A stretch of 64,000 bases of DNA, taken from assembly GCF_024349785.1 (NCBI RefSeq), contig NZ_AP018818.1, positions 747,001-811,000 on the forward strand. Reading direction: 5' to 3'. Shown here one piece after another: positions 25,959 through 33,857 of this stretch. The number at the start of each line of letters is the position of its first letter. The first letter of the stretch is position 1. A model generated the notes under the pieces. That model was not told the DNA's origin. It saw only the letters and a program-made list of their open reading frames with translations, and made no database searches. The position numbers and the translations under genes are program-made. Source of the stretch: Sphingomonas bisphenolicum (lineage in GTDB: Bacteria > Pseudomonadota > Alphaproteobacteria > Sphingomonadales > Sphingomonadaceae).

Positions 25959-26354
25959 TCAGCCGACAATCGCGCAGCCGACGCTGGTGAATTTGCCGTC
26001 GGCGACATGATAATGGATATATTGGCGCATTTCCTGGACCTGGCCCTTCGCGATCGGGGCGAACTGGTCCAGCCCCTGCGCCGCCAGCGCAGCGGCGTCG
26101 AGATCCTTGACGCCTTCGACCCGGATGATCCCTTCGAGCGCGACCAGATCGGCGCTGGACGCGAAACGCTCGATCGTGAGCGTTTCGATGACATGGGCGT
26201 GGAGAAAGCCGTAGAAGCGCTTGAACGCTTCGCGGCTGCCGAGGTCCACGCCGAAGAAGCGGATGCTGGCGCCCGGCGCGTAGAAATCGAACACCGTGTC
26301 ATAGTCCCGGTCGTTGAACGCCTGCGCATAGCGATCATAATCGGCGCGTTCCAT
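25959..26354 (-). CDS. NTF2/SnoaL-like protein (131 aa)
   Basis: Small cone-fold protein: DYDRYAQAFNDRDYDTVFDFY at the N-terminus, FYGFLHAHVIETLTIERF, and a strand-rich C-terminus ending KFTSVGCAIVG. It is divergent from another NTF2-like gene at 26477, with operator A4 between them, so both respond to the same signal. It probably leads an operon with the MarR gene. Enzymatic role unknown; a carbon-carbon lyase or isomerase on phenylpropanoid intermediates is the working idea. Confidence 0.82.
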   Translation of the reverse strand: MERADYDRYAQAFNDRDYDTVFDFYAPGASIRFFGVDLGSREAFKRFYGFLHAHVIETLTIERFASSADLVALEGIIRVEGVKDLDAAALAAQGLDQFAPIAKGQVQEMRQYIHYHVADGKFTSVGCAIVG

Positions 26355-26411
26355 CGCCCTCTCCTCTTGTCCGAAGGGGCGGGATTTTTCCCCTGCCCGC
26401 TTGCCCTTTTA

Positions 26412-26425
26412 ATAACGATCGTTAT
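26412..26425. promoter_or_regulatory. Operator A4, perfect 14-bp palindrome
   Basis: ATAACGATCGTTAT lies midway in the divergent promoter between NTF2-like genes starting at 26354 (minus) and 26477 (plus). Its inner 14 bases are the same as in A2. Confidence 0.75.
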
Positions 26426-26476
26426 CGTAAGGGCAAAGGGCGGATCGACGCCAGCGAAAAATGCAGGGAGAGGGTG

Positions 26477-26866
26477 ATGAGCTATAGTGCGCAGGAACAG
26501 CGCAACCTGGATCTGGTGCAGGCGATGTTCGACCATGTGCTGATCCCGATGGACGGCGACGCCGCCGACCGCTTCATCGCGGCGGACTATATCCAGCATA
26601 ACCAGTGGGTCGATACCGGGCTGGAACCGCTGAAAGCCTTTCTGCGCAAGGTGCGCGCGGAGAATCCCGATGCGGTGCATGATATCAAGCGGCGCTTTGC
26701 CGATGGCGACCATGTGGTCGTCCATTATCATGTGCGGCGGTGGGCAGGCGATACCGGCTTTGCGGTGATGGACATCTTCCGCATCGAAGGCGACAGGATC
26801 GTCGAGCATTGGGACGTGGTGCAGGATGTGCCGGCCGACAGCCCCAATCCCCATTCCCCCTTTTGA
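26477..26866 (+). CDS. NTF2/SnoaL-like protein (129 aa)
   Basis: SnoaL-like polyketide-cyclase fold: EQRNLDLVQAMFDHVLIPMD, FIAADYIQHNQWVDTGLEPLKAF, then FADGDHVVVHYHV and the family C-terminus GFAVMDIFRIEGDRIVEHWDVVQ. It belongs to the group of single-domain SnoaL proteins predicted as isomerases or lyases. GGGAGAGG just upstream sets the ATG at 26477. The SDR gene starts 15 bp after its stop, and a DUF3237 gene follows; all three probably share the A4 promoter. Confidence 0.85.
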   Translation: MSYSAQEQRNLDLVQAMFDHVLIPMDGDAADRFIAADYIQHNQWVDTGLEPLKAFLRKVRAENPDAVHDIKRRFADGDHVVVHYHVRRWAGDTGFAVMDIFRIEGDRIVEHWDVVQDVPADSPNPHSPF

Positions 26867-26880
26867 GCCGGGAGGCAGCG

Positions 26881-27630
26881 ATGCGATTCAAGGACAAGAT
26901 CGTGCTGGTCGTGGGCGGCAATAGCGGCATCGGCCTGGCGAGCGCGCAGGCCTTCGCGGCGGAAGGCGCGACGGTGCGGATCAGCGGGCGCGACCAGGCG
27001 ACGATCGATGCGGCGGTGGCCGGGATCGCCGGCGCAAGGGGGTATCGCGCGGACATCGCCGATCTGGACGCGATGGAGGCGGTGATCGGCGACATCGCGG
27101 CGCAGGACGGGCGGATCGATACGCTGTTCGTCAATGCCGGCGTGGGCGGCTTCGCGCCTTTCCGCGACCTGACGCCCGACGACTGGGACCATGTCCATGG
27201 CGTCAACCTGCGCGGCTGCGTGTTCGCCATCCAGAAGGCGTTGCGGCTGATGGGCCGGGGCGGGTCGGTCGTGGCGACGGGATCGATCGGCGGCCATGCC
27301 TTCGTGCCGGGCAATACCGCCTATGCAGCAGCCAAGGGCGGACTGTATGCGGCGCTCAAGGTCATTGCGGGCGAACTGGTGGGTGAAGGCATTCGCGTCA
27401 ACCTGGTCAGCCCCGGTCCGATCGAAACGCCGCTGCTGCACCGCAATCCGGGCATGAGCGAGGCCGATGTGGAGGCCATGCGCGAGGCGATGATCGCGGC
27501 GGTGCCGATGCAGCGCATGGGCCGGGCGGAGGAAGTCGCGCGTGCCGTTCTGTTCCTGGCTTCGGAGGAAGCCAGTTTTATCACCGCCGCCAATCTGTTC
27601 GTGGATGGCGGGACGCTGGAATTAGGGTGA
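26881..27630 (+). CDS. Short-chain dehydrogenase/reductase (249 aa)
   Basis: Classical SDR: VGGNSGIG (residues 11-18), an Arg after strand 2 (RISGRDQ) that favours NADP(H), NAGVGG, a catalytic Ser in VATGSIGGHAF, YAAAKGG with the Tyr-Lys pair, and a C-terminal FVDGGTLELG. It follows the NTF2-like gene by 15 bp with GGGAGG as ribosome site. Likely substrate is an alcohol or ketone on a phenylpropane side chain, judging from the operon. Confidence 0.88.
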   Translation: MRFKDKIVLVVGGNSGIGLASAQAFAAEGATVRISGRDQATIDAAVAGIAGARGYRADIADLDAMEAVIGDIAAQDGRIDTLFVNAGVGGFAPFRDLTPDDWDHVHGVNLRGCVFAIQKALRLMGRGGSVVATGSIGGHAFVPGNTAYAAAKGGLYAALKVIAGELVGEGIRVNLVSPGPIETPLLHRNPGMSEADVEAMREAMIAAVPMQRMGRAEEVARAVLFLASEEASFITAANLFVDGGTLELG

Positions 27631-27652
27631 TTGGGGAATTAGGGTGATTGGG
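27619..27652. repeat. 17-bp tandem duplication spanning the SDR stop codon
   Basis: GAATTAGGGTGATTGGG occurs twice in direct tandem (27619-27635 and 27636-27652). The first copy contains the SDR stop; the second lies in the gap before the DUF3237 gene. It looks like a recent replication slip. Confidence 0.85.
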
Positions 27653-27663
27653 GAGTTGGCTTG

Positions 27664-28167
27664 ATGGAAAATCTGTTTTCGACGCTGGACAATCCGCGTC
27701 TGGAATTCGCAATGGAGGTGCGGCTGCAATTTCCGCGGGTTCAGACCATCGTGAATACGCCGATGGGCGGCAATCGCAGCGCCGTCTATGTCGATGGCGG
27801 GACGTTCGAGGGACCGCGGATCAGGGGCAAGGCGGTGCCGGGGTCGGGCGGCGACTATGCCTATTTCCGGCCCGACGACGTCGCTGTGTTCGACGCCCGC
27901 TACATGCTGGAGGAAGAGGATGGCACGCTGATCCTGCTCAATAATCGGGGTTTCCTGTGGGGGCGCAAGCCCGACACGATGGCGCGCCTGCGCGACTGGG
28001 CGTTCGGCGACGGCGAGCCGGTGGAGCAGCAGGATTATTATCTGCGCGGCAATCCCAGTTTCGAATGCCCGGTCGGCAAGCATGACTGGCTGACCAAGCA
28101 TGTGTTCATTGGCGTGGGCGAGCGGCGCGCGGACGGGAATGTGCTGCGCTATTATGCGCTGACGTAA
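27664..28167 (+). CDS. DUF3237 family protein (167 aa)
   Basis: A complete DUF3237 (UPF0311) beta-barrel protein: TPMGGNRSAVYVDGGTFEGPRIRGKAVPGSGG is the family core, followed by YFRPDDVAVFDARYMLEEEDGTLI and a C-terminal VFIGVGER. The fold is a single-sheet barrel of unknown chemistry, often found near SDRs and enoyl-CoA enzymes in catabolic clusters. It is the third gene of the NTF2-SDR-DUF3237 set. ATG at 27664 is taken as start; a TTG at 27661 is also in frame. Confidence 0.87.
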   Translation: MENLFSTLDNPRLEFAMEVRLQFPRVQTIVNTPMGGNRSAVYVDGGTFEGPRIRGKAVPGSGGDYAYFRPDDVAVFDARYMLEEEDGTLILLNNRGFLWGRKPDTMARLRDWAFGDGEPVEQQDYYLRGNPSFECPVGKHDWLTKHVFIGVGERRADGNVLRYYALT

Positions 28168-28172
28168 AAAAC

Positions 28173-28246
28173 CCGTTCGCTTCGCGCGTGTCGAGAAGCG
28201 GCTGACGTGGCGCGTCACATTTCTCGACTTCGCTCGAAACGAACGG
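28173..28246. repeat. REPIN-like inverted repeat between convergent genes
   Basis: Arms CCGTTCGCTTCG... (28173-28198) and ...CGAAACGAACGG (28220-28246) pair and match the element at 1341-1452. It fills the gap between the DUF3237 gene and ferA, which end towards each other, and may serve as a two-way terminator. Confidence 0.65.
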
Positions 28247-28252
28247 AGGGGG

Positions 28253-30400
28253 TTATAGGGAAATCAGCGCGTCCAGGGCGATGGCGCCCTGCCCCGCCGG
28301 ATAGACGATCACCGGGTTGAGATCGACTTCGCGGATGGCCGGCGTGGCGGCGACCATCCGGCCCAGCCGCTGGACGATGTCGGCGACGGCGCCGATGTCC
28401 ATCGCCGGGGCGCCGCGGAAGCCGTCCAGCAGGGGGGCCATGCGCAGCGTGCGGATCTGCGCGATGATCGCGTCGCGGGTCAGGTCGGGCGGGAGCAGGC
28501 AGACGTCGTGCAGCAGTTCGGCCGCGACGCCGCCGAAGCCGACGAGGATGGTCGGCCCCCAATGCGGATCGTTGCGCGCGCCGACGATGAGTTCGACGCC
28601 CTTGGCCGCCATCCCCTCCACCAGTACGCCGTCGAGCGCGAGGCCAGGGCGCGAGGCGGCGAGATTGGCCATTAGCCGGTCCCAGCCGGCCGCCACGGCA
28701 TCGGCGTCGGCCAAGTTGATGATGACACCGCCCGCGTCGCTCTTGTGCGGCAGTTCGGGGGACTGGGCTTTGAGCACCACTGGATAGCCGAGGCGATCGG
28801 CGGCGGCGACGGCTTCCTGAGCCGACTGCGCGAGTTCGAAGGCGGGGAAGGCGATGCCCTGCGCGCCCATGATCGCCTTCGACCGATGTTCCGGGATGGT
28901 GCTGCCGACCTGCGCCAGATCGGCGATCGGATCGGCGTCGAGCGGGGCCACCGCTTCGTCGCGCTGGCGATGGGCGGCGATGCGGGCGAGCGCGCGCAGC
29001 GTCCGTTCGGCGGTGGGCAGATAGGTGACGCCCGCGGCGCGCAGCGCGGCGAGATCGTCGGCGAAGACGCCGCCGCCTTCATCGACGCCGCCGACGATGA
29101 CCGGCTTGGTTTCGCCGATCGCCTGGAGTGCGTCCAGAACCGCCTTGAACTTGATGTGCGAAGTGCCGGTGTCGGTCTGGATCAGGGTGAGGAGGATCGT
29201 GCCGATCCGGTCGTCCTGCGCCAGCGCTGCGAGCGTGCGGCCGTAGAGGCCGGGATCGACCAGCCCCTGGGCGGTGATGTCCATCGGATTGGTGACGGGG
29301 ACGAAATCGGGCAGCGCCGCGCGCAGCGCCGGGCTGTCGGCATCGGTCAGTTTCGGCAGGTCGAGCGCGACCGCTTCGGCCAGGTCGAGCATCATCGCCT
29401 TGAACGCGCCGGATTCGGCGATGACGCCGGTCCCGCCGATCCCGGCATCGGGCGAGCGGGCGAGGATTTCGACGATGTCGCCCAGTTCCTCCAGCGAGTC
29501 CGCGAGGATGACGCCGGCACGCTGGACATGGACGGCCATGACCGCATGGTCGCCCGCCATCGCGCCGGTATGGGTGGCGGCGCTTTCCGCGCCCGCCGCG
29601 CTGCGGCCGGGGTGAAGCAGCACGACGGCCTTGCCCGCGTCGCGGGCGGCGCGGGCGGCGGCGAGGAAGCGGGCGGGATCGCGCACATGTTCAGCGATGA
29701 GGGCGATGACGGCGGTGTCGGGCTGGTCGACCAGATAGGCCAGATAATCCTCGATCCCGCTGGCCGCTTCATTGCCGGTGGAGATGTAGCAGTTCAAGGG
29801 CACGTCGCGATGGATCATGGTCGTCGCCAGCACGGCGGCCATCGCGCCCGATTGCGAGACGATGCCGACGCGGCGATCGCCCTGCGCCTTCGCCTCCGGC
29901 ATTTCGATAAAGGTCAGCGAGACATTGTCGCGGAAATTGACGAGGCCGAGGCAATTCGGCCCCTCCACCACCATGCCGCTTTCGCGGGCGATGCGGGCGA
30001 TGGCCTGCTGGTCGGCCAGGCCCTGCGGCCCGTCCTCGGCAAAGCCGGCGGAGAAGATGACGGCGGCGCGCACGCCGCGGCGGGCGAGGCCGCGCATCGT
30101 GTCCAGCACGCCGGCACGCGGGATGGCGAGAACAGCGACATGGACACCTTCCGGCAGGTCATCGACCGACGCGACGCAGGGCCGCCCGCCAATCTCCGTG
30201 CGCTTGGGATTGACCAGATGGATGTCTCCGTCGAAACCCTGCCGCACGAGGTTGGCCAATACCGATGCGCCCAGCGCGCCGGGCTTGTCCGAGGCGCCGA
30301 CGATCGCGACCGAGCGGGGACGCAGCAGGCAATCCAGCGAAGCGGAGGGCAGGCCTTGACCCAGGATTTCCGTTTCATCCATGCAAACAGCTTCGGTCAC
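28253..30400 (-). CDS. ferA: NDP-forming acyl-CoA synthetase, feruloyl-CoA synthetase type (715 aa)
   Basis: A fused ADP-forming synthetase like SYK-6 FerA rather than an AMP-forming 4CL-type ligase. Order of domains: CoA-binding Rossmann (about 24-120, PRSVAIVGASDKPGALG), succinyl-CoA-ligase-like domains (about 175-460) with the phospho-histidine H277 in SAATHTGAMAGDHA, and an ATP-grasp domain (about 490-710, YPVVLKAQSPELPHKSDAGG). It activates ferulate, p-coumarate or similar acids to CoA thioesters for ferB. Translation starts at GTG 30400 behind GGGGAG; an ATG at 30382 is possible. Operator B2 is 66 bp upstream, right behind the marR gene on the same strand. Confidence 0.9.
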   Translation of the reverse strand: MTEAVCMDETEILGQGLPSASLDCLLRPRSVAIVGASDKPGALGASVLANLVRQGFDGDIHLVNPKRTEIGGRPCVASVDDLPEGVHVAVLAIPRAGVLDTMRGLARRGVRAAVIFSAGFAEDGPQGLADQQAIARIARESGMVVEGPNCLGLVNFRDNVSLTFIEMPEAKAQGDRRVGIVSQSGAMAAVLATTMIHRDVPLNCYISTGNEAASGIEDYLAYLVDQPDTAVIALIAEHVRDPARFLAAARAARDAGKAVVLLHPGRSAAGAESAATHTGAMAGDHAVMAVHVQRAGVILADSLEELGDIVEILARSPDAGIGGTGVIAESGAFKAMMLDLAEAVALDLPKLTDADSPALRAALPDFVPVTNPMDITAQGLVDPGLYGRTLAALAQDDRIGTILLTLIQTDTGTSHIKFKAVLDALQAIGETKPVIVGGVDEGGGVFADDLAALRAAGVTYLPTAERTLRALARIAAHRQRDEAVAPLDADPIADLAQVGSTIPEHRSKAIMGAQGIAFPAFELAQSAQEAVAAADRLGYPVVLKAQSPELPHKSDAGGVIINLADADAVAAGWDRLMANLAASRPGLALDGVLVEGMAAKGVELIVGARNDPHWGPTILVGFGGVAAELLHDVCLLPPDLTRDAIIAQIRTLRMAPLLDGFRGAPAMDIGAVADIVQRLGRMVAATPAIREVDLNPVIVYPAGQGAIALDALISL

Positions 30401-30465
30401 GCGCGCCCATCTCCCCGTTTCGCGCGGCGCTATCGGGTCGAATCGGCCGCCTGGTTCGCGCAGAT

Positions 30466-30482
30466 TGTGCGCCTATGATACA
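30466..30482. promoter_or_regulatory. Operator B2, MarR-type site before ferA
   Basis: TGTGC-GCCTATG-ATACA lies in the gap between the marR stop (30504) and the ferA start (30400). Spacer and right arm are the same as in B1. It suggests ferA has its own regulated promoter in addition to any read-through from marR. Confidence 0.75.
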
Positions 30483-30503
30483 TTTTGCGCAAGCCCATGT
30501 TGT

Positions 30504-30950
30504 TCAGCCCTCGTCATCCGATAGGCCCGTCGCAGGCCCGAGCCGGGCCAGCAGGTCGTGCAGGGTCGCCAGTTCGTCGGCGCTCAGCCGCTGCGTCATG
30601 CGCGCGTCGGACCGGCGGACCGCAGCGACCATCTTTTCGAGCTGGCGCGCGCCTTCGGGCAGCAAGGCCAGGGCGTTGGTCCGCAAGTCGCGGCCAGGCC
30701 GCCGTTCCACGAAGCCCTTGTCGGCCAGGATGTTGACCAGTTTCATCGCGCTCGACCGATTGATGCTGAGCGCGCGACCCAGCGCGGTCTGGTCGCAGCC
30801 GGGATTGTCGCGGATCAGGATGAGCGCAGTCATCTTCGCCGGCGACAGGTCGAAATCCGACAGCGCGGCTCGCGCGTCGGTTTCCATCAGCAGATTGGCC
30901 CGCTGCACGCGATAGCCGACGAGCGTCTGGAGATCGGCCCCCTGTTTCAT
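30504..30950 (-). CDS. ferR: MarR-family regulator 1, probable hydroxycinnamoyl-CoA-responsive repressor (148 aa)
   Basis: Compact MarR protein: VGYRVQRANLLMETDARAALSDFDLSPAKM, winged helix CDQTALGRALSINRSSAMKLVNILADKGFVERR and wing GRDLRTNALALLPEG. Its own promoter carries site B3, 27 bp before the start, and B-type sites also precede ferA, ferB and the AAHS transporter; this distribution makes it the likely regulator of the ferulate genes (compare FerR of SYK-6, CouR, HcaR). The effector in known relatives is the hydroxycinnamoyl-CoA. It is divergent from the aldehyde dehydrogenase gene. Confidence 0.87.
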   Translation of the reverse strand: MKQGADLQTLVGYRVQRANLLMETDARAALSDFDLSPAKMTALILIRDNPGCDQTALGRALSINRSSAMKLVNILADKGFVERRPGRDLRTNALALLPEGARQLEKMVAAVRRSDARMTQRLSADELATLHDLLARLGPATGLSDDEG

Positions 30951-30976
30951 CTGTTTCGATACCCTCTTGTCAAAAT

Positions 30977-30993
30977 TGTATCCCAGGCGCACA
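30977..30993. promoter_or_regulatory. Operator B3 in the marR / aldehyde dehydrogenase divergent promoter
   Basis: Plus strand TGTAT-CCCAGGC-GCACA; on the minus strand this reads TGTGC-GCCTGGG-ATACA, nearly the B2 site. It is 27 bp before marR and 90 bp before the aldehyde dehydrogenase, so it can control both. Confidence 0.75.
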
Positions 30994-31082
30994 TATACAG
31001 GATATAGCCAGCCGCTGCGGAAAGCGATAGCCAAGTGTCCGTCCGGATCGGCCTGCGATAGCCTATATAAGGAGAGCGACTC

Positions 31083-32501
31083 ATGGATCATGAATTTCGG
31101 ATGCTGATCGACGGCGAACTGACGCCGGGCGCCAGCACGTTCGACGTGGTGAACCCGGCGACGGCAGAATCGTTCGCCGCCTGTCCCAAGGCCGACGAGG
31201 CGCTGCTGGAACGCGCGATCGCGGCGGCCAAGCGCGCGCAGCCCGGCTGGGCGGCAACGCCGGTGGAGGGGCGCGCCGCGCTGGTCCTGAAACTGGCCGA
31301 TGCGCTGGAGGCGCGGATCGGCGAATTCGCCAGCCTGCTGACCGCCGAACAGGGCAAGCCGCTGGACCAGGCCGGTTACGAGATCATGGGCAGCGTCTTC
31401 ACCCTGCGCGCCTTCGCCACGATGCGGGTGGAACCCAAGACATTGAAGGACGAGGGCGGCAACAAGGTGATCGAGCATCGCACGCCGCTGGGCGTGGTCG
31501 CGTCCATCACGCCGTGGAATTTTCCGCTGATCCTGCTGATGAACAAGCTGGGACCGGCATTGGTGACGGGCAATACGATGGTCGCCAAGCCCGCGCCGAC
31601 GACGCCGCTGACCACCCTGTTGTTCGGCGAGCTGGCGCAGGCGATCCTGCCCGCGGGCGTGCTGAACATCGTCTGCGACCAGAATGAACTGGGGCCGCTG
31701 ATGACCGGGCACAAGGATATCGCCAAGGTCGCCTTCACCGGATCGACCGCGACCGGCAAGAAGGTCATGGCCTCCTCCGCCGGAACCGTGAAGCGGGTGA
31801 CGCTGGAATTGGGCGGCAATGATGCGGCGATCGTGCTGGACGATGTCGACGCGCGGCAGGTGGCCAAGAAGGTCTATCAGGGCGCGATGACCAATGCCGG
31901 GCAGATTTGCGTCGCAGTGAAGCGCGCCTATGTCCCCAGCGCGCTGTATGACGATTTCTGCGACGAGCTGGCGAAGCTGGCGAACGAGGCGATCGTCGAC
32001 GATGGCGCCAAGCAGGGTACGACCATCGGCCCGGTGCAGAACAAGATGCAATATGACAAGGTCAGCGCCCTGATTGCCGACGCCAAGACGCGCGGCACGG
32101 TGCTGGCGGGCGGCGAGCCGATGGACCGGCCGGGCTATTTCATCGCGCCGACCATCGTGCGCGACCTGCCCGAAGACGCGCCGCTGGTGCAGGAGGAGCA
32201 GTTCGGTCCGGTGCTGCCGGTGCAGAAATATGACGATATCGCCGATGTCATCGCCCGCGCCAATGACAGCGACTATGGCCTGGCCGGCACGGTATGGGGC
32301 AAGGATGTCGCGCGTGCGACCGCCGTGGCCATGCAGATCGACACCGGCACGGTATGGGTCAACCAGCATCTGGCGATCGACGCCAACATCCCCTTCCGCG
32401 GCGTGAAACAATCCGGACTGGGCAGCGAACTGGGCGAGGCGGGCCTGCTGGAATATACCCAGGCGCATATCGTCAACATCGTGGAACTGGCGGACGCCTG
32501 A
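31083..32501 (+). CDS. NAD(P)-dependent aldehyde dehydrogenase, probable vanillin dehydrogenase (472 aa)
   Basis: Standard ALDH fold: cofactor segment TPWNFPLILLMNKLGPAL, the general base in LELGGNDAA and the catalytic Cys in NAGQICVAVKRAY. Length is normal. In the ferulate pathway vanillin or 4-hydroxybenzaldehyde released by ferB must be oxidised; the shared B3 operator and the divergent marR gene point to this role. Sequence alone does not separate it from other class I ALDHs. GGAGAG precedes the ATG, and a strong terminator follows at 32546. Confidence 0.85.
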   Translation: MDHEFRMLIDGELTPGASTFDVVNPATAESFAACPKADEALLERAIAAAKRAQPGWAATPVEGRAALVLKLADALEARIGEFASLLTAEQGKPLDQAGYEIMGSVFTLRAFATMRVEPKTLKDEGGNKVIEHRTPLGVVASITPWNFPLILLMNKLGPALVTGNTMVAKPAPTTPLTTLLFGELAQAILPAGVLNIVCDQNELGPLMTGHKDIAKVAFTGSTATGKKVMASSAGTVKRVTLELGGNDAAIVLDDVDARQVAKKVYQGAMTNAGQICVAVKRAYVPSALYDDFCDELAKLANEAIVDDGAKQGTTIGPVQNKMQYDKVSALIADAKTRGTVLAGGEPMDRPGYFIAPTIVRDLPEDAPLVQEEQFGPVLPVQKYDDIADVIARANDSDYGLAGTVWGKDVARATAVAMQIDTGTVWVNQHLAIDANIPFRGVKQSGLGSELGEAGLLEYTQAHIVNIVELADA

Positions 32502-32545
32502 CCGTCATCCCGTTGTAACCTGCGAGCATCCTTTTGTAACCTGAT

Positions 32546-32588
32546 AGGGGGCCGGCGACGCATAATGCGTCTTCGGCCCTCTCTTTTT
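32546..32588 (+). terminator. Rho-independent terminator after the aldehyde dehydrogenase
   Basis: GGGGCCG-GACGCA stem with a two-base bulge, loop TAAT, matching TGCGTC-CGGCCC, then CTCTCTTTTT. The hairpin and T-run are 45 bp after the stop codon. Confidence 0.8.
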
Positions 32589-32647
32589 GACATTTTCCAC
32601 CTAGTCATTCGACATATTCGGAACATTCCATCGTGTGGTCATCATAG

Positions 32648-32682
32648 CCTCGATCCCAAGGGACCACCCCCTGATCGAGGAG
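32648..32682 (+). promoter_or_regulatory. Hairpin that can hide the ribosome site of the DUF4198 gene
   Basis: CCTCGATC (32648-32655) pairs perfectly with GATCGAGG (32673-32680), and the second arm contains most of the GAGGAG ribosome site (32677-32682) for the TTG start at 32690. Folding would block translation; what opens it (temperature, metal, protein) is unknown. Confidence 0.45.
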
Positions 32683-32689
32683 TTCGCAC

Positions 32690-33433
32690 TTGGCTTTTTC
32701 TCGCCTCGCCATTGCCGCCGTCGGCACCGTCACCCTCGCCGCCATGGCCATTCCCGCCAGCGCCCATGGCATCTGGTTCGCGCAGCGCGCGCGCCAACTG
32801 GCGCTGATCTACGGCGTGGGCGCGGACGATCTGGACGCGGTCAAGCGGCTGCCGCTGGTCAAGACCGTCACCGGCTATGACAGCGACTGGGCGCCGGTCG
32901 CCACTCGCCTGCGCGAAGCCGGCGCCATCCCGGTCGTCGACAGCGACGAACCGGTCGCGGCCGTCGCCGCGGTCATGGACTATGGCTATTGGAGCAAGAC
33001 GCCCGACGGCGAGTGGCACAACAAGGGCCGCGACGAAGTGCCGACGGCGACGCTAGCCGAGCATAATTTCAAATATGCCGTCCATCTGACCCAGGTGCCG
33101 ACCAAGCCGGTGCCGCTGTTCGAGGGGCACATGCTCCAGATCGTTCCCGCCGACCTCGCCATCCCCCAGAAGATGGGAGAACCGATGAAGGTGCGCGTCT
33201 ACTATAAGGGCAAGCCGATCGCGGGTGCGACCGTGATGCAGGATTATGTCAACGATCCCGACGAGGCCGCGCCCGCCAAGACCGGCGCGGACGGCACCGC
33301 GACGATCAGGCTGCGCAACCAGGGCATCAATGTGCTGATGGCAATCTATGTCGGCCAGACGAGCGACAAGAAGGTGGACCATGAGGAATATCGCGCCTCC
33401 CTGTCCTTCGTCCTGCCGCATCTGCCCGAATAA
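32690..33433 (+). CDS. DUF4198 periplasmic protein, metal-transport associated (247 aa)
   Basis: Signal peptide (AIAAVGTVTLAAMAIPASAHG) followed by a DUF4198 domain with FEGHMLQIVPADLA, VRVYYKGKPIAGATVMQDYVND and TGADGTATIRLRNQGINVLMAIY, the NikM-like beta-sandwich pattern. Members sit beside nickel or cobalt importers and are thought to deliver metal. Translation must begin at TTG 32690: GAGGAG is 7 bases upstream and no ATG precedes the signal sequence. First gene of a five-gene set running to 36437. Confidence 0.82.
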   Translation: MAFSRLAIAAVGTVTLAAMAIPASAHGIWFAQRARQLALIYGVGADDLDAVKRLPLVKTVTGYDSDWAPVATRLREAGAIPVVDSDEPVAAVAAVMDYGYWSKTPDGEWHNKGRDEVPTATLAEHNFKYAVHLTQVPTKPVPLFEGHMLQIVPADLAIPQKMGEPMKVRVYYKGKPIAGATVMQDYVNDPDEAAPAKTGADGTATIRLRNQGINVLMAIYVGQTSDKKVDHEEYRASLSFVLPHLPE

Positions 33434-33457
33434 GCCGCATTTTTCAGGAGATTATCC

Positions 33458-33853
33458 ATGAAGACCGATATGTTCCGCACCGGGTTCCTTGGCGTCAGTC
33501 TGGCCGCCTTCGCCCTGATCGCCGCCCCGGCGATGCTGCACGCCCATGGCAGCATGAAACCGCAGCATGGCGGCATGGTCCAGATGACCGGCGAGACGAT
33601 GATCGAGCTGGTCGCCGGCCCCAAGGGCGTCGATGTCTATCTGAGCGAAGAGGATGAACCGCTGGCGGCCGCCAGCTTCACCGCCAAGCTCACCCAGACG
33701 GCCGCAGGCACCAAGACCGAGGCGGCGCTCAAGCCCGCCGGCGGCAACAAGCTGAGCGCAGGGGGCTTCAAGGCCGCCAAGGGCGCCAAGCTGGTGGTCG
33801 CGCTGGTCGACAAGAGCGGGGCCAAGAGCTTCGCCACCTTCCAGGCGAAATAA
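33458..33853 (+). CDS. Small exported His/Met-containing protein (131 aa)
   Basis: Signal peptide ending MLHAHG, then a mature N-terminus with HAHGSMKPQHGGMVQM, a possible metal-binding cluster, followed by a small beta-rich domain (ELVAGPKGVDVYLSEEDEPL) and a Lys/Ala-rich tail. It resembles the little periplasmic partner often found with DUF4198 and HupE/UreJ proteins. A periplasmic metal chaperone is the likely role. CAGGAG precedes the ATG. Confidence 0.75.
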   Translation: MKTDMFRTGFLGVSLAAFALIAAPAMLHAHGSMKPQHGGMVQMTGETMIELVAGPKGVDVYLSEEDEPLAAASFTAKLTQTAAGTKTEAALKPAGGNKLSAGGFKAAKGAKLVVALVDKSGAKSFATFQAK

Positions 33854-33857
33854 GGCC

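Noticed and set aside
28745..30478. Plus-strand open frame of 577 codons opposite ferA
   Set aside because: Asp/Gly/Arg-rich shadow of ferA; no motif support, and it would run through operator B2.
30504..32468. Minus-strand frame of 654 codons extending the marR gene into the ALDH region
   Set aside because: Only the last 148 residues (from 30950) show MarR features; the rest is antisense to the ALDH gene and would bury operator B3.
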